From assembly GCA_016288775.1 (NCBI GenBank), contig JAEELG010000091.1, positions 1 through 35,243 on the forward strand: 35,243 nt of DNA. The letters run 5' to 3'. The DNA comes from Bacteroidales bacterium. Lineage in GTDB: Bacteria > Bacteroidota > Bacteroidia > Bacteroidales > UBA932. Under the pieces are notes generated by a model. The model saw nothing but the letters and a program-made list of their open reading frames with translations. It made no database searches and was not told the DNA's origin. Positions 1-8,230 of this stretch are shown in pieces. How positions within the stretch are numbered: position 1 is the stretch's first letter; each line of letters starts with the position of its first letter. The position numbers were made by a program, and so were the translations under genes.

Positions 1-170
1 GCCAGCTGATACTTTTTTGTAGATCCGATGTTGATTTTGAGATTCTCACCGCCAACAGTGATTTCCTTGTCGAGTTTCTTGAAATCGTAATCGGCGTCGA
101 CACATGAGAAGCAGATCCCGAGAGCAAAAACACAAAGACAGGTTCGAACCAGTTTGAAATTCAATCGCAT
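1..170 (-). CDS. Putative lipoprotein, 5' part only
   Basis: The first 56 codons of a minus-strand gene are visible; the rest lies beyond the left edge. The start is ATG at 170-168. A basic N-terminus and hydrophobic stretch lead to the lipobox-like sequence CFSC with Cys at residue 23, so a lipoprotein exported by signal peptidase II is likely. The mature part opens VDADYDFKKLDKEI, then a Gly/Asn segment. That style of opening occurs in large Bacteroidota surface lipoproteins of unknown function, but too little is present to assign a family. Upstream sits a good Bacteroidota promoter (196-227) giving a leader of about 19 nt. The signal peptide is well supported; the function is unknown. Confidence 0.75.
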   Translation of the reverse strand, partial: MRLNFKLVRTCLCVFALGICFSCVDADYDFKKLDKEITVGGENLKINIGSTKKYQL

Positions 171-195
171 ATACCTTTCTTTTTATTTCAATGTG

Positions 196-227
196 CTAAT
201 TTACGAATAATGTAGCCTAAACGCAAA
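196..227 (-). promoter_or_regulatory. Bacteroidota-type promoter of the lipoprotein gene
   Basis: On the minus strand a TTTG (-33, at 227-224) is followed after 20 nt by TAAATTAG (-7, at 203-196). This fits the Bacteroides TTTG-N19/20-TAnnTTTG consensus with one mismatch. Predicted transcription starts near 189, about 19 nt before the ATG. Confidence 0.55.
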
Positions 228-296
228 TATGACCCTCTTGTTATACAATTTATATTATGTTAACTAAAGTATATCAAAAGCACTCTCCTGTCGCCT

Positions 297-329
297 TCTG
301 ACAGATAAACAAAATATTTAGTATATTTG
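297..329 (+). promoter_or_regulatory. Promoter of the rlmD operon, predicted leaderless
   Basis: TATATTTG at 322-329 matches the -7 consensus TAnnTTTG exactly. A TCTG at 297-300 is a weak -33 element with 21-nt spacing. The final G lies 7 nt before the A of the rlmD ATG at 336, so the predicted +1 falls on the start codon. Confidence 0.6.
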
Positions 330-335
330 TATGCT

Positions 336-1769
336 ATGGCAAGGAACAGAAAGATCGACATAGTCCTGCACGACGTAATGATTGAAAACGTTGCTGCTGA
401 AGGCAAATCCATCGCTCACGTGCTTCTGCCCGAAGACGATCCGGCGACCGGCGGCAGAATCATCTTCGTGGAGTTTGCTGTTCCCGGAGACATCGTCGAC
501 ATCCGTGTGACGAGAAAAAAGAAGAGTTTTCTGGAAGGCCGCATCATTGAAATCAAAAAGCCTTCGGAATACCGTCTGGAGCCATTTTGTAAGCATTTCG
601 GAGTTTGTGGCGGATGCCGCTGGCAACCGCTCCCGTATGATATCCAGCTCAAAGCCAAGCAACGCCAGGTATATGACCAACTGACAAGGATAGGTCATCT
701 GGAAGTACCTGAGTTCTCCCCTATCATTGGCTCAGAAAAAACGGTGTATTACCGTAACAAGCTGGAATTCAGCGCCTCCAACAAGCGTTGGATACTCCCT
801 GACGAAGACCCCGAATCAATCCCCGAGGCGGAAAAACAGGGCCTGGGTTTCCACGTGGGCAAGTTCTTCGACAAAGTCCTTGACATCGAGCATTGCATGC
901 TCCAGCCCGAGCCATCCGACTCGATCCGGCTATTTGTTAAGCAATACGCTGTGTCTCACGGCTTTACGTTCTACGACCTGCGCCAAAACCACGGATTGTT
1001 ACGCAATATGTTCGTACGTACGACCGATGACGGCCAGGTTATGCTCATCATGTGCTTCGGCGAGGACTCCCCTGCCATTTCCCCCCTTCTGGATGCCCTG
1101 AAAGAGCGTTTTCCGGAAATCTCCTCCCTGTATTACGTCGTTAACACAAAGCTGAACGACAGCATTTCCGACCAGAACTGCATCCTGTATTCCGGAGCCG
1201 ACGCCATTTATGAACGGATGGAAAACCTTCGTTTCAGAATCGGCCCCAAATCCTTTTATCAGACAAATACCGGCCAAGCCCTTCAACTGTATCGCAAGGC
1301 ACGTGAATTCGCAGGCCTGACCGGGAAGGAAACGGTATACGACCTTTATACGGGCACCGGAACCATTGCACAGTTCGTCAGCGCCCAGGCCGCAAGAGTC
1401 ATTGGCATAGAATACGTTCCCGAAGCGATCGAAGACGCCAGAGTGAATGCCGCCGCCAACGGAATCGGCAACTGCGAGTTCTTCGCCGGTGACATGAAGG
1501 ACATTCTTACCGACGCCTTCATAGCCGAGCACGGCCGTCCGGATGTCATGATTGTGGATCCTCCCCGTGCGGGAATGCACCCGGACGTGGTTTCCACCAT
1601 ACTCCGCGCCGCGCCTGCCAGAATAGTATATGTAAGTTGCAACCCTGCCTCCCAGGCCAGGGATATTGCAATGATGTCGGAACAATACCGTATCACCGCC
1701 GTGCAACCGGTAGACATGTTCCCCCACACCCAACATGTAGAAAACATTTGCAAACTGGAATTATGGTAA
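336..1769 (+). CDS. rlmD: 23S rRNA (uracil-C5)-methyltransferase, RlmD/RumA family
   Basis: Product of 477 aa that methylates C5 of a 23S rRNA uridine (U1939 in E. coli) using S-adenosylmethionine. An N-terminal TRAM-like part is followed by Cys85, Cys91, Cys94 and Cys187, the usual [4Fe-4S] set of RlmD. The methyltransferase domain shows the SAM loop DLYTGTG (336-342), DPPR (408-411) and the catalytic Cys435 in YVSCNP. ATG 336 was chosen over an in-frame TTG at 327 because that TTG lies inside the -7 promoter element. First gene of an operon; its end overlaps the exchanger gene by 7 nt. The family is certain; which uridine it modifies (RlmD, RlmC or RlmCD type) is inferred from the Fe-S cysteines. 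Confidence 0.93.
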   Translation: MARNRKIDIVLHDVMIENVAAEGKSIAHVLLPEDDPATGGRIIFVEFAVPGDIVDIRVTRKKKSFLEGRIIEIKKPSEYRLEPFCKHFGVCGGCRWQPLPYDIQLKAKQRQVYDQLTRIGHLEVPEFSPIIGSEKTVYYRNKLEFSASNKRWILPDEDPESIPEAEKQGLGFHVGKFFDKVLDIEHCMLQPEPSDSIRLFVKQYAVSHGFTFYDLRQNHGLLRNMFVRTTDDGQVMLIMCFGEDSPAISPLLDALKERFPEISSLYYVVNTKLNDSISDQNCILYSGADAIYERMENLRFRIGPKSFYQTNTGQALQLYRKAREFAGLTGKETVYDLYTGTGTIAQFVSAQAARVIGIEYVPEAIEDARVNAAANGIGNCEFFAGDMKDILTDAFIAEHGRPDVMIVDPPRAGMHPDVVSTILRAAPARIVYVSCNPASQARDIAMMSEQYRITAVQPVDMFPHTQHVENICKLELW

Positions 1770-2695
1770 ACTCGCTTTTATGGCTGGCAGCCGGACTACT
1801 GCTTATTATTCTGGGCGCCGACGCCCTGGTGGACGGAGCGTCCGCGATAGCCAGAAAACTCAAGATAAGCGAATTCGTAATCGGACTCACAATCGTAGGT
1901 TTCGGAACCTCATGCCCGGAACTCGTGGTCAGCGTGACCGGAGCGATCAGAGGCATCTCAGACATCACCATCGGCAATGTTATAGGTTCCAACGTTTTCA
2001 ATACCCTGCTCATTCTGGGGCTTACTGCAGTTATCCTGCCCATTGCGGTTACCCGCAACAACAAAAGGCGTGACATACCGACCACCATGCTTGTTACCCT
2101 GCTGCTGGTAATATGCGGAATGACCAATGGCATATCAAGAGTGGAAGGCATTGTGTTTCTGGCACTTTTTATTGTCTATTTATACACTTGCTTCAAGTTC
2201 GATGACGGCAGTTCCACAGACGAAAACGAGGCTAAGCCCATGGGGCTGTTCAAGGCTATCCTGTTCACTCTGGGTGGGCTTGCCGGGCTGATTTTCGGAG
2301 GCCAGTGGTTCGTGGACTCCGCGGTTGACGTAGCCCACAGGCTGGGAGTAAGCGACAAGTTCATAGCCATCACCCTGCTGGCGGGAGGCACTTCCCTGCC
2401 GGAGCTTGCGGCATGCGTAATCGCCGCCGCCAAGAAAAAGGGCCAGCTTGCCCTCGGCAACATCCTTGGCTCCAACATTTTCAATATACTCCTCATCCTT
2501 GGCTGTTCAGCCAGCATCATGCCGATTTCATTCTCCGGCATTGACCTGGTAGATATCATTATTCTCGTGGTCAGCATAGTTCTGGTATGGCTGAGCTCCT
2601 ATACTTTCAAGAAGAACGAAATCGACCGCTGGGACGGCGCCGTATTCCTCGCCGCGTTCATTGCCTATTACATTTGGTTATTCATAAAGCTCTGA
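1763..2695 (+). CDS. Calcium/sodium antiporter, CaCA (YrbG) family
   Basis: Inner-membrane protein of 310 aa with about ten hydrophobic segments, expected to exchange Ca2+ for Na+ (K+-dependent-type NCKX/YrbG family). The two inverted alpha repeats are clear: GFGTSCPELVVS (46-57) with GNVIGSNVFN (71-80), and GGTSLPELAA (208-217) with GNILGSNIFN (232-241). The acidic and polar residues in these motifs form the ion sites in the family. The length is typical. ATG 1763 lies inside the last codons of rlmD (7-nt overlap), which suggests translational coupling; a longer reading frame upstream is simply out-of-frame rlmD. The gene ends in TGATATG, one base before the next start. Ion specificity cannot be told from sequence alone. 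Confidence 0.92.
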   Translation: MVNSLLWLAAGLLLIILGADALVDGASAIARKLKISEFVIGLTIVGFGTSCPELVVSVTGAIRGISDITIGNVIGSNVFNTLLILGLTAVILPIAVTRNNKRRDIPTTMLVTLLLVICGMTNGISRVEGIVFLALFIVYLYTCFKFDDGSSTDENEAKPMGLFKAILFTLGGLAGLIFGGQWFVDSAVDVAHRLGVSDKFIAITLLAGGTSLPELAACVIAAAKKKGQLALGNILGSNIFNILLILGCSASIMPISFSGIDLVDIIILVVSIVLVWLSSYTFKKNEIDRWDGAVFLAAFIAYYIWLFIKL

Positions 2696-2696
2696 T

Positions 2697-3986
2697 ATGA
2701 ACCTCATCAAATTCAAACCCACCGAGTACAAACTGGAGAATGTCAAGACCGGCCGCATTTTCGACGATGCCGGCTGGACCCTCAGCGACCCGGAAGGCGG
2801 CGATCCCGCCCTTGTCCGCGCCGTATACGCTTCAACCCGTTTCAACCCCAGAAGCGACCTGAAGGGCATCTACAGATATGCCGACTGGATGCCTGTGCGC
2901 CGCACCCTCAGGCACTCCTGCGCACCTGTAACATATAAGTCAAAAGGACTCGCCAAACACCTGGGACTCAATAATTTATATATAACGTTCTCGGGCTGGA
3001 ACCCCAAACTCGGAGCGAAGATGTCCACATGCTCCTTCAAGGAGACCGAGGCATTCAGCGTGTGCGCCAGGATAGACAAGAAAGAGAAGCGCACGCTGAT
3101 TGTCCAGTCCGCCGGCAATACGGCGCGCGCATTCGCCCAGGTCTGCTCCGACAACGGCATTCCGGTGGTCATCTGCATACCCGAAGACAATACTCACGAC
3201 CTCTGGTTCCAGAAGAAGCTCGACAAGTGCGTGAAGGTGATTGCAGTCCCCCACGGCTGCGATTATTACGACGCCATCACCCTGGGGGAGAAGCTCGCAC
3301 AGGACCCCGGCTATTTCCTTGAGGGCGGTGCGAAGAACGTTGCCCGCCGCGACGGAATGGGCACCACGATCCTCAGCTTTGCCGAAAAGACCGGACGCAT
3401 TCCCGACGCATATTTCCAGGCGGTCGGATCCGGAACCGGCGCAATAGCAGCCTGGGAGAACGCCTGCAGGCTTGCGGCCGACGGACGCTTCGGCTCGAAC
3501 GATATGCGCGTGTATGTGTCCCAGAACGCCCCCTTCACTCTCCTTTATGACTCATGGAAAGCATGTTCGAGACAGCTGGCAGACATCACTCCGGAGTTGG
3601 GACGCCGCCAGGCAGAGGTAATCCTTGCTAAGGTGCTCTCAAACCGCAAACCCCCGTACAGCATCGCGGGCGGCCTGTATGACGTACTTCTGCAGAGCCA
3701 CGGCGATGTATTCCTGGCCTCCAATGACGATATCATGTACTGGCTGCTCCAGTTCCGCAACCTCGAGGGCTACGACCTCCTTCCCGCTGCATGCGTGGCG
3801 GTTTCTTCGCTGGCACAGGCAGTTGAAAAAGGAGTAGTCGGTAAAGACGAATACATCATGCTCAACTGCACCGGAGGCGGCACACTTACGGCCCGTGCCA
3901 AGGGCTACGTATTCAAGACGCCAGACCTGGTGCTCAGCCCGGATCTTCCGGCGGAAGAAATAATCGCCAAGGTATCTGCGCTTTAG
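2697..3986 (+). CDS. Cysteate synthase, PLP-dependent (threonine synthase-like fold)
   Basis: Product of 429 aa, fold type II PLP enzyme. Cysteate synthase converts O-phospho-L-serine plus sulfite to L-cysteate and phosphate. The PLP lysine is probably Lys115 in TCSFKETEA; the substrate loop SAGNTA is at 138-143 and the phosphate-binding GSGTGA at 244-249. Length and the openings VKTGRIFDDAGWTL and YADWMPVRR recall the cysteate synthases annotated in Bacteroidota and methanogens. In sulfonolipid-making Bacteroidota, cysteate is the head-group precursor (capnine, sulfobacin). It starts one base after the exchanger stop. Its stop TAG overlaps the TAA of the facing membrane-protein gene in the tetramer TTAG. 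Threonine synthase or diaminopropionate ammonia-lyase are less likely alternatives. Confidence 0.82.
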   Translation: MNLIKFKPTEYKLENVKTGRIFDDAGWTLSDPEGGDPALVRAVYASTRFNPRSDLKGIYRYADWMPVRRTLRHSCAPVTYKSKGLAKHLGLNNLYITFSGWNPKLGAKMSTCSFKETEAFSVCARIDKKEKRTLIVQSAGNTARAFAQVCSDNGIPVVICIPEDNTHDLWFQKKLDKCVKVIAVPHGCDYYDAITLGEKLAQDPGYFLEGGAKNVARRDGMGTTILSFAEKTGRIPDAYFQAVGSGTGAIAAWENACRLAADGRFGSNDMRVYVSQNAPFTLLYDSWKACSRQLADITPELGRRQAEVILAKVLSNRKPPYSIAGGLYDVLLQSHGDVFLASNDDIMYWLLQFRNLEGYDLLPAACVAVSSLAQAVEKGVVGKDEYIMLNCTGGGTLTARAKGYVFKTPDLVLSPDLPAEEIIAKVSAL

Positions 3987-4588
3987 AAATTCAGCGCCAC
4001 CGAAACGTTGACCGCACAGTATTCCGACACGTTTGAGGTTATGTCGCTACGTGGCACGTACCTCTTCGTGTCGGGATCCGTTATATTGTCGTGATCAAGC
4101 GTGAGATTGAGCGAGAGCAGGAAATCCACGCTCATCGACTTGTAAATTGCCAGTCGGTATCCGCCGCCAAGGATTCCCCTTGCGCCCGTATCGGTAAGTG
4201 TTGAAGTGGGGAACGCGGCGGCGGCTCCGGCGTGGATCAGCGGGCCGCTGGCATCTAATCCCAGCGGGCAATAACGAAGCCGCAGTTCAGCGGGGATCAC
4301 CCAGCGTTTCGAGTAAACTCCAAGCAGACCGGAGTATGCGGAAACATTCAGGTGACGGGTGATGTCGACGCCCACATTGGCCATTACGGCGCCGTTACTG
4401 AAATAACGCCAGGTATCCGTCTTTTCGTTGATTCTATATCCCTCGTCGCAGATGAAATTGTAGTGGGCGTGCTTGAAGAAAGTGGCGGTATACCCCCACT
4501 CCAGTCCATAGCTTATATGAGGCATGCGGGCCTGCATCGCCAGAGAGAACAGCATAAGCGCAGCAAGTATGAAAACCGTCCTTTTCAT
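3983..4588 (-). CDS. Small outer-membrane beta-barrel protein, function unknown
   Basis: Product of 201 aa with a Sec signal peptide (basic MKRT, hydrophobic core, cleavage probably after Ala20). The mature part alternates short polar turns with amphipathic strands rich in Tyr, Phe and Gly (for example GLEWGYTATF and GARGILGGGYRLAIY) and ends VNVSVALNF, with a C-terminal Phe typical of outer-membrane barrels. No specific family was recognised. It is the second gene of a two-gene operon: its ATG overlaps the TGA of the gene before it (ATGA, 4585-4588). The two proteins share general style but not obvious sequence identity. The barrel assignment is inferred from strand pattern only. Confidence 0.7.
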   Translation of the reverse strand: MKRTVFILAALMLFSLAMQARMPHISYGLEWGYTATFFKHAHYNFICDEGYRINEKTDTWRYFSNGAVMANVGVDITRHLNVSAYSGLLGVYSKRWVIPAELRLRYCPLGLDASGPLIHAGAAAAFPTSTLTDTGARGILGGGYRLAIYKSMSVDFLLSLNLTLDHDNITDPDTKRYVPRSDITSNVSEYCAVNVSVALNF

Positions 4589-5166
4589 CTGAGCTTGAAT
4601 ACTATGGAAAGCTGGGGATAAAAAGCCTGCATAAGGCCGTTATTGTATATGCTGAGACTGGTGGCCGCATAACCCTTTTCCCGCTCATTGCGACGGGCGT
4701 GAACGCCTGCTTCGGCCGTAAACGACAGGTCCAGCGACACGAAGCCGCCGAAATCGAAACGCCAGCCGATATCGCCGCTGGCGGCAAATGCCAGACCAGG
4801 ATTGTCACTGATGAGCGTGGTAAGGTCTATCCCCCGCCCCTTGTCGTGGTCGCGCACATAGCCCGCGCTGATGCCCGGTCCAGCAAACATCCTGATGCGG
4901 TAACCGTCCATCTCCCACGACCTGAGAGAGTACTGACGTGAAAAGTTCGCCTTGAAACCGGGATACAGGCAGCGGCTGGAAGGGATGCCGTAGATATCCA
5001 CATACGCTGTGACGGTATGGAAGATTCCGTCTTTCTCCGGCAGATAGAGGCTTGCGCCTATCCCTTTGGGAGAATTGAACAGTCCGGCGTCCTGCGCACC
5101 CGAATACGGGCAGAAAACGCAGGCAAGCAGAAGGGCTGCCAACACGGTATATGGTTTAAGTTGCAC
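4585..5166 (-). CDS. Small exported outer-membrane protein, GTG start, function unknown
   Basis: Product of 193 aa, first of a pair with the following barrel gene. The signal sequence runs to about residue 24 with cleavage predicted at SGA|Q, leaving Gln25 as +1, which suits N-terminal pyroglutamate formation. An LLAC motif around Cys16 could instead be read as a lipobox, but the hydrophobic stretch continues past it. The mature part has beta-barrel-like alternation (GFKANFSRQYSL, GDIGWRFDFGGFVSLDLSF) and ends LSIVFKLR. No in-frame ATG precedes the signal peptide, so GTG at 5166-5164 is the likely start; it lies 5 nt after a -7 element. No family was recognised. Confidence 0.66.
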   Translation of the reverse strand: MQLKPYTVLAALLLACVFCPYSGAQDAGLFNSPKGIGASLYLPEKDGIFHTVTAYVDIYGIPSSRCLYPGFKANFSRQYSLRSWEMDGYRIRMFAGPGISAGYVRDHDKGRGIDLTTLISDNPGLAFAASGDIGWRFDFGGFVSLDLSFTAEAGVHARRNEREKGYAATSLSIYNNGLMQAFYPQLSIVFKLR

Positions 5167-5170
5167 AATA

Positions 5171-5218
5171 CGAAGGTAGACAAAACTTTGATTATATCCA
5201 ATAAAAAAGCTATCTTAG
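5171..5218. promoter_or_regulatory. Interleaved divergent promoters, omp pair (-) and GNAT operon (+)
   Basis: Plus strand: TTTG 5187-5190, 20-nt spacer, TATCTTAG 5211-5218, ATG 25 nt further on. Minus strand: TTG at 5201-5199, 20-nt spacer, TACCTTCG at 5178-5171, then GTG 5 nt further. Each -33 element sits inside the spacer of the other promoter, so the two RNA polymerase sites overlap physically. The whole intergenic gap is only 76 nt. Confidence 0.6.
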
Positions 5219-5242
5219 CATTCTAAAACCAAATCGAAACCT

Positions 5243-6379
5243 ATGTCTGTAGAAATCAGAAAAGTCCAGACCAGACGCCAGTTAAGGGCGTTTGTCAATT
5301 TCCCCGAAAAACTATACAAGAACAATCCATACTATGTTCCACCGCTGGTGTTTGACCAGATGGACACCCTCGACCAGAAGAAGGGCGCCGCACAGGAATT
5401 CTGCAAGTCCGCCCTCTACATGGCATACAAGGACGGCAAGCCCGCAGGGCGCATCGCAGCAATCGTAAACTTCAAGGCCAACGAGCAGTGGAACCACAAG
5501 GAAGTGCGTTTCGGATGGTACGACTTCATCGACGATCCCGAAGTCTCCGAAGCGCTTATGAACAAGGTCTACGAATTCGGACGCGAGTACGGAATGGAGT
5601 CCGTCGTCGGACCTCTCGGATTCACCGACTTCGATCCTGAAGGCATGCTGATTGCCGGCTACGACCGCCTGAACACCATGGCGCTCATTTACAATTATCC
5701 TTATTACAACGAGCACATGGAGCGCATGGGCTTCGGCAAGGACACCGACTGGGTGGAATACAAGCTCTTCATGGAAGACCAGCTCCCGGAGCGCCTGGGC
5801 AGGATCGCCAACATCGTGCAGCAGCGCACCAACGTACACGTCAAGCAGTTGACCCGCAAGATCATACGTAAGGAAGATTACGGCACCAAGGTATTCAAGC
5901 TCATCAACGAGTGCTACAAGGACCTGTATAATTTCACCGTGCTTCCAGACCACATGGCCAAGAAGTATCTCGACTTCTATCTGAGCATACTCGACCTCAG
6001 GTATCTCGTCATGCTGGAAAACGACAAGGACGAGCTTGTGGCCTTCGGCATCACCATGCCCTCGCTTGCCGGCGCCCTGCAGAAATCCCGCGGCAAACTG
6101 TTCCCCTTCGGTTGGTGGCACATTGCCAAATCCATGTTCTGGAAGCACGAGGAAGGAATTGAAATGCTGCTGATAGGCGTACGTCCTGACTATCAGAATA
6201 CGGGCATCAACAGCCTGCTCTTCAACTATCTCTTCCCCTTCTTCAAGAAACAGGGAGTCAAGTGGGCCGAGACCAACGCCGTGCTTGAGACCAACATCAA
6301 GAACCAGGGCCAGATGGAACAGTTCGCACACGAGTGCGTGAAGCGCCGCCGTTCCTACATCAAGAAACTCGATTATTGA
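5243..6379 (+). CDS. Large GNAT-fold N-acyltransferase (candidate lipid N-acyltransferase)
   Basis: Product of 378 aa, cytoplasmic, about twice the length of a simple GNAT domain. The C-terminal part has the acyl-CoA-binding signature of the fold: LLIGVRPDYQNTGINSLLF resembles the V-x-P-x-x-Q/R-x-x-G/A loop. The N-terminal half (LYKNNPYYVPPL, VGPLGFTDFDPEGML) is conserved in a Bacteroidota protein group usually annotated only as GNAT acetyltransferase. Bacterial ceramide synthases (bCerS) are described as GNAT-like proteins of similar size, so N-acylation of a sphingoid or sulfonolipid base is a possible role (inference). It heads an operon with rarA and rfbC, with one base between its TGA and the rarA ATG. 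Its substrate is not established. Confidence 0.7.
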   Translation: MSVEIRKVQTRRQLRAFVNFPEKLYKNNPYYVPPLVFDQMDTLDQKKGAAQEFCKSALYMAYKDGKPAGRIAAIVNFKANEQWNHKEVRFGWYDFIDDPEVSEALMNKVYEFGREYGMESVVGPLGFTDFDPEGMLIAGYDRLNTMALIYNYPYYNEHMERMGFGKDTDWVEYKLFMEDQLPERLGRIANIVQQRTNVHVKQLTRKIIRKEDYGTKVFKLINECYKDLYNFTVLPDHMAKKYLDFYLSILDLRYLVMLENDKDELVAFGITMPSLAGALQKSRGKLFPFGWWHIAKSMFWKHEEGIEMLLIGVRPDYQNTGINSLLFNYLFPFFKKQGVKWAETNAVLETNIKNQGQMEQFAHECVKRRRSYIKKLDY

Positions 6380-6380
6380 T

Positions 6381-7682
6381 ATGTTTCCCGACCAGTCCAT
6401 ACCGCTGCCCGAGAGGATGCGCCCCCGCGACCTCTCCGAGTATGTCGGCCAGAGGCACCTCGTAGGCCCCGGCTGCATACTCCGCGGCATGATTGACTCC
6501 GGGAACTTGGGATCCTTCATTCTCTGGGGCCCTCCCGGCGTAGGCAAGACCACGCTTGCAAGCATCATCGCACATACCCTTGACAGAGAGTTTTACACGC
6601 TGTCCGCGGTCAGTTCCGGCGTCAAAGAAGTCCGAGATATCATCGACAGGGCCAAGAACAAATCCCTGTTCTCGGCATCGGCGGCGCCCATCCTGTTCAT
6701 CGACGAAATACACCGTTTCAACAAGGCGCAACAGGATGCCCTGCTGGGCGCAGTGGAGTCCGGAACCGTGGTCCTGATCGGCGCCACCACCGAAAACCCC
6801 TCGTTCGAAGTCATCACTCCCCTGCTTTCCAGGTGCCAGGTCTTCGTGCTGAAGTCGCTGGACGCTTCCGACCTCAAGCAACTGCTCGACAGGGCCCTTG
6901 CCCAGGACTCCGAACTGTCGAGGATGAAGATAGAGGTGAAAGAGGACGAGGCGCTCTTCCGACAGAGCGGTGGCGACGGGCGCAAGCTGCTGAATATCCT
7001 CGAGATAGTAGTCGGCGCAACACCGCCTCAAAAGGACGGCACGATAGTGATAGACAACAAGGCGGTTACCACCTGCCTCCAGGAGAACGTGGCCATTTAC
7101 GACAAGGGCGGCGAGATGCATTACGACATCATATCCGCCTTCATCAAGTCCGTACGCGGTTCCGACCCCAACGCTGCCGTGTACTGGATGGCAAGGATGC
7201 TGGCCGGCGGCGAAGATCCCCTTTTCATTGCCAGGCGCCTTTGTATTCTGGCCGCCGAAGACATAGGGCTCGCCAATCCGAACGCCCTTCTGATGGCGGA
7301 CGCCACTTTCCGCATTGTCCATTCCATAGGCATGCCCGAGGCCCGCATTCCGCTCAGCGAATGCGCGGTATACCTTGCTTCGTCGCCGAAGAGCAACTCG
7401 GCGTATCTGGCCATTGACGGCGCCCTTGCTGCGGTGGATGAAGACAAGACAGCCCCGGTGCCGCTCTATCTGCGGAACGCACCTACCTCGCTGATGAAAG
7501 AACTCGGGTACCACGACGGATACAAATACGCCCACGACTTCCCCGGTCATTTCACCGACCAGGAGTTCATGCCCGAATCATTCAGGGGCCGCGTCTTCTA
7601 TGAACCGCAGCAGAATGCCCAGGAAGACCGCCTTAAAGCATATCTGGCCGCATGCTGGCCCAAATACTACACCAAGAAATGA
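6381..7682 (+). CDS. rarA: Replication-associated recombination protein A, AAA+ ATPase
   Basis: Product of 433 aa, the usual RarA/MgsA length. This clamp-loader-like ATPase acts at stalled replication forks and single-strand DNA ends with SSB and RecA. Walker A GPPGVGKT is at residues 50-57, Walker B LFIDEIH at about 105-111, sensor 1 in GATTENPSFE, and an arginine-finger region at LLSRC. The C-terminal oligomerisation domain contains EDIGLANPNAL and YLASSPKSN, both typical of the family. The start ATG 6381 follows the GNAT stop by one base. Its end overlaps rfbC by ATGA (7679-7682). Nothing unusual is seen. Confidence 0.96.
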   Translation: MFPDQSIPLPERMRPRDLSEYVGQRHLVGPGCILRGMIDSGNLGSFILWGPPGVGKTTLASIIAHTLDREFYTLSAVSSGVKEVRDIIDRAKNKSLFSASAAPILFIDEIHRFNKAQQDALLGAVESGTVVLIGATTENPSFEVITPLLSRCQVFVLKSLDASDLKQLLDRALAQDSELSRMKIEVKEDEALFRQSGGDGRKLLNILEIVVGATPPQKDGTIVIDNKAVTTCLQENVAIYDKGGEMHYDIISAFIKSVRGSDPNAAVYWMARMLAGGEDPLFIARRLCILAAEDIGLANPNALLMADATFRIVHSIGMPEARIPLSECAVYLASSPKSNSAYLAIDGALAAVDEDKTAPVPLYLRNAPTSLMKELGYHDGYKYAHDFPGHFTDQEFMPESFRGRVFYEPQQNAQEDRLKAYLAACWPKYYTKK

Positions 7683-8230
7683 TTTACGATTACCAGAGTA
7701 CCGAGATAGAAGGTTTGTACATCATTGAACCCAGGGTGTTCGGAGACGAAAGAGGATATTTCATGGAATCCTATTCTCACCGCGACCTCGAATCCCTCAT
7801 CGGCCCCGTCAATTTCGTTCAGGACAACGAGAGCCTGTCGAGCTACGGAGTTGTGAGAGGCCTTCATTTCCAGAAAGCGCCATACACCCAGGCAAAGCTG
7901 GTACGCTGCGTAAGCGGACGCGTCCTGGACGTGGCGGTCGATATACGTAAGTGCTCCCCTACCTTTCTCAAGCACGTGGCGGTGGAACTGAGCGGCGACA
8001 ATCACCGCATGTTCTTCATACCCAAGGGCTTTGCCCACGGATTCTCGGTATTGAGCGAAACCGCGGTGTTCCAGTACAAATGCGACGAGTATTACCATCC
8101 CGAAGTAGACTCGGGATTCCAGCTTCTCGACTCACGTCTGGGTATTGACTGGAAAGTACCGGCCGACAGGATGATAATGTCGGAGAAGGACAGGCTGCGC
8201 GCCCTCTGGACCGAAGACGACTGCCTTTAG
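7679..8230 (+). CDS. rfbC: dTDP-4-dehydrorhamnose 3,5-epimerase
   Basis: Product of 183 aa, standard length. It epimerises dTDP-4-keto-6-deoxyglucose at C3 and C5 on the way to dTDP-L-rhamnose for surface polysaccharide. The cupin core shows the catalytic His63 in RGLHFQ, Tyr133 in FQYKCDEYY, and KGFAHGF (116-122). ATG 7679 was chosen because it aligns with the family N-terminus (TEIEGLYIIEPRVFGDERG) and overlaps the rarA stop by four bases; an upstream in-frame ATG lies within rarA. The other rhamnose genes (rfbA, B, D) are not in the window. The stop TAG shares TTAG with the facing yggS stop. Confidence 0.94.
   Translation: MIYDYQSTEIEGLYIIEPRVFGDERGYFMESYSHRDLESLIGPVNFVQDNESLSSYGVVRGLHFQKAPYTQAKLVRCVSGRVLDVAVDIRKCSPTFLKHVAVELSGDNHRMFFIPKGFAHGFSVLSETAVFQYKCDEYYHPEVDSGFQLLDSRLGIDWKVPADRMIMSEKDRLRALWTEDDCL

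Noticed and set aside
5312..7550. Long minus-strand open frames (418 and 396 codons) opposite the GNAT protein and rarA
   Set aside because: The plus-strand genes have unmistakable family motifs. These frames have no domain, no start signal, and arise from GC-biased third positions.
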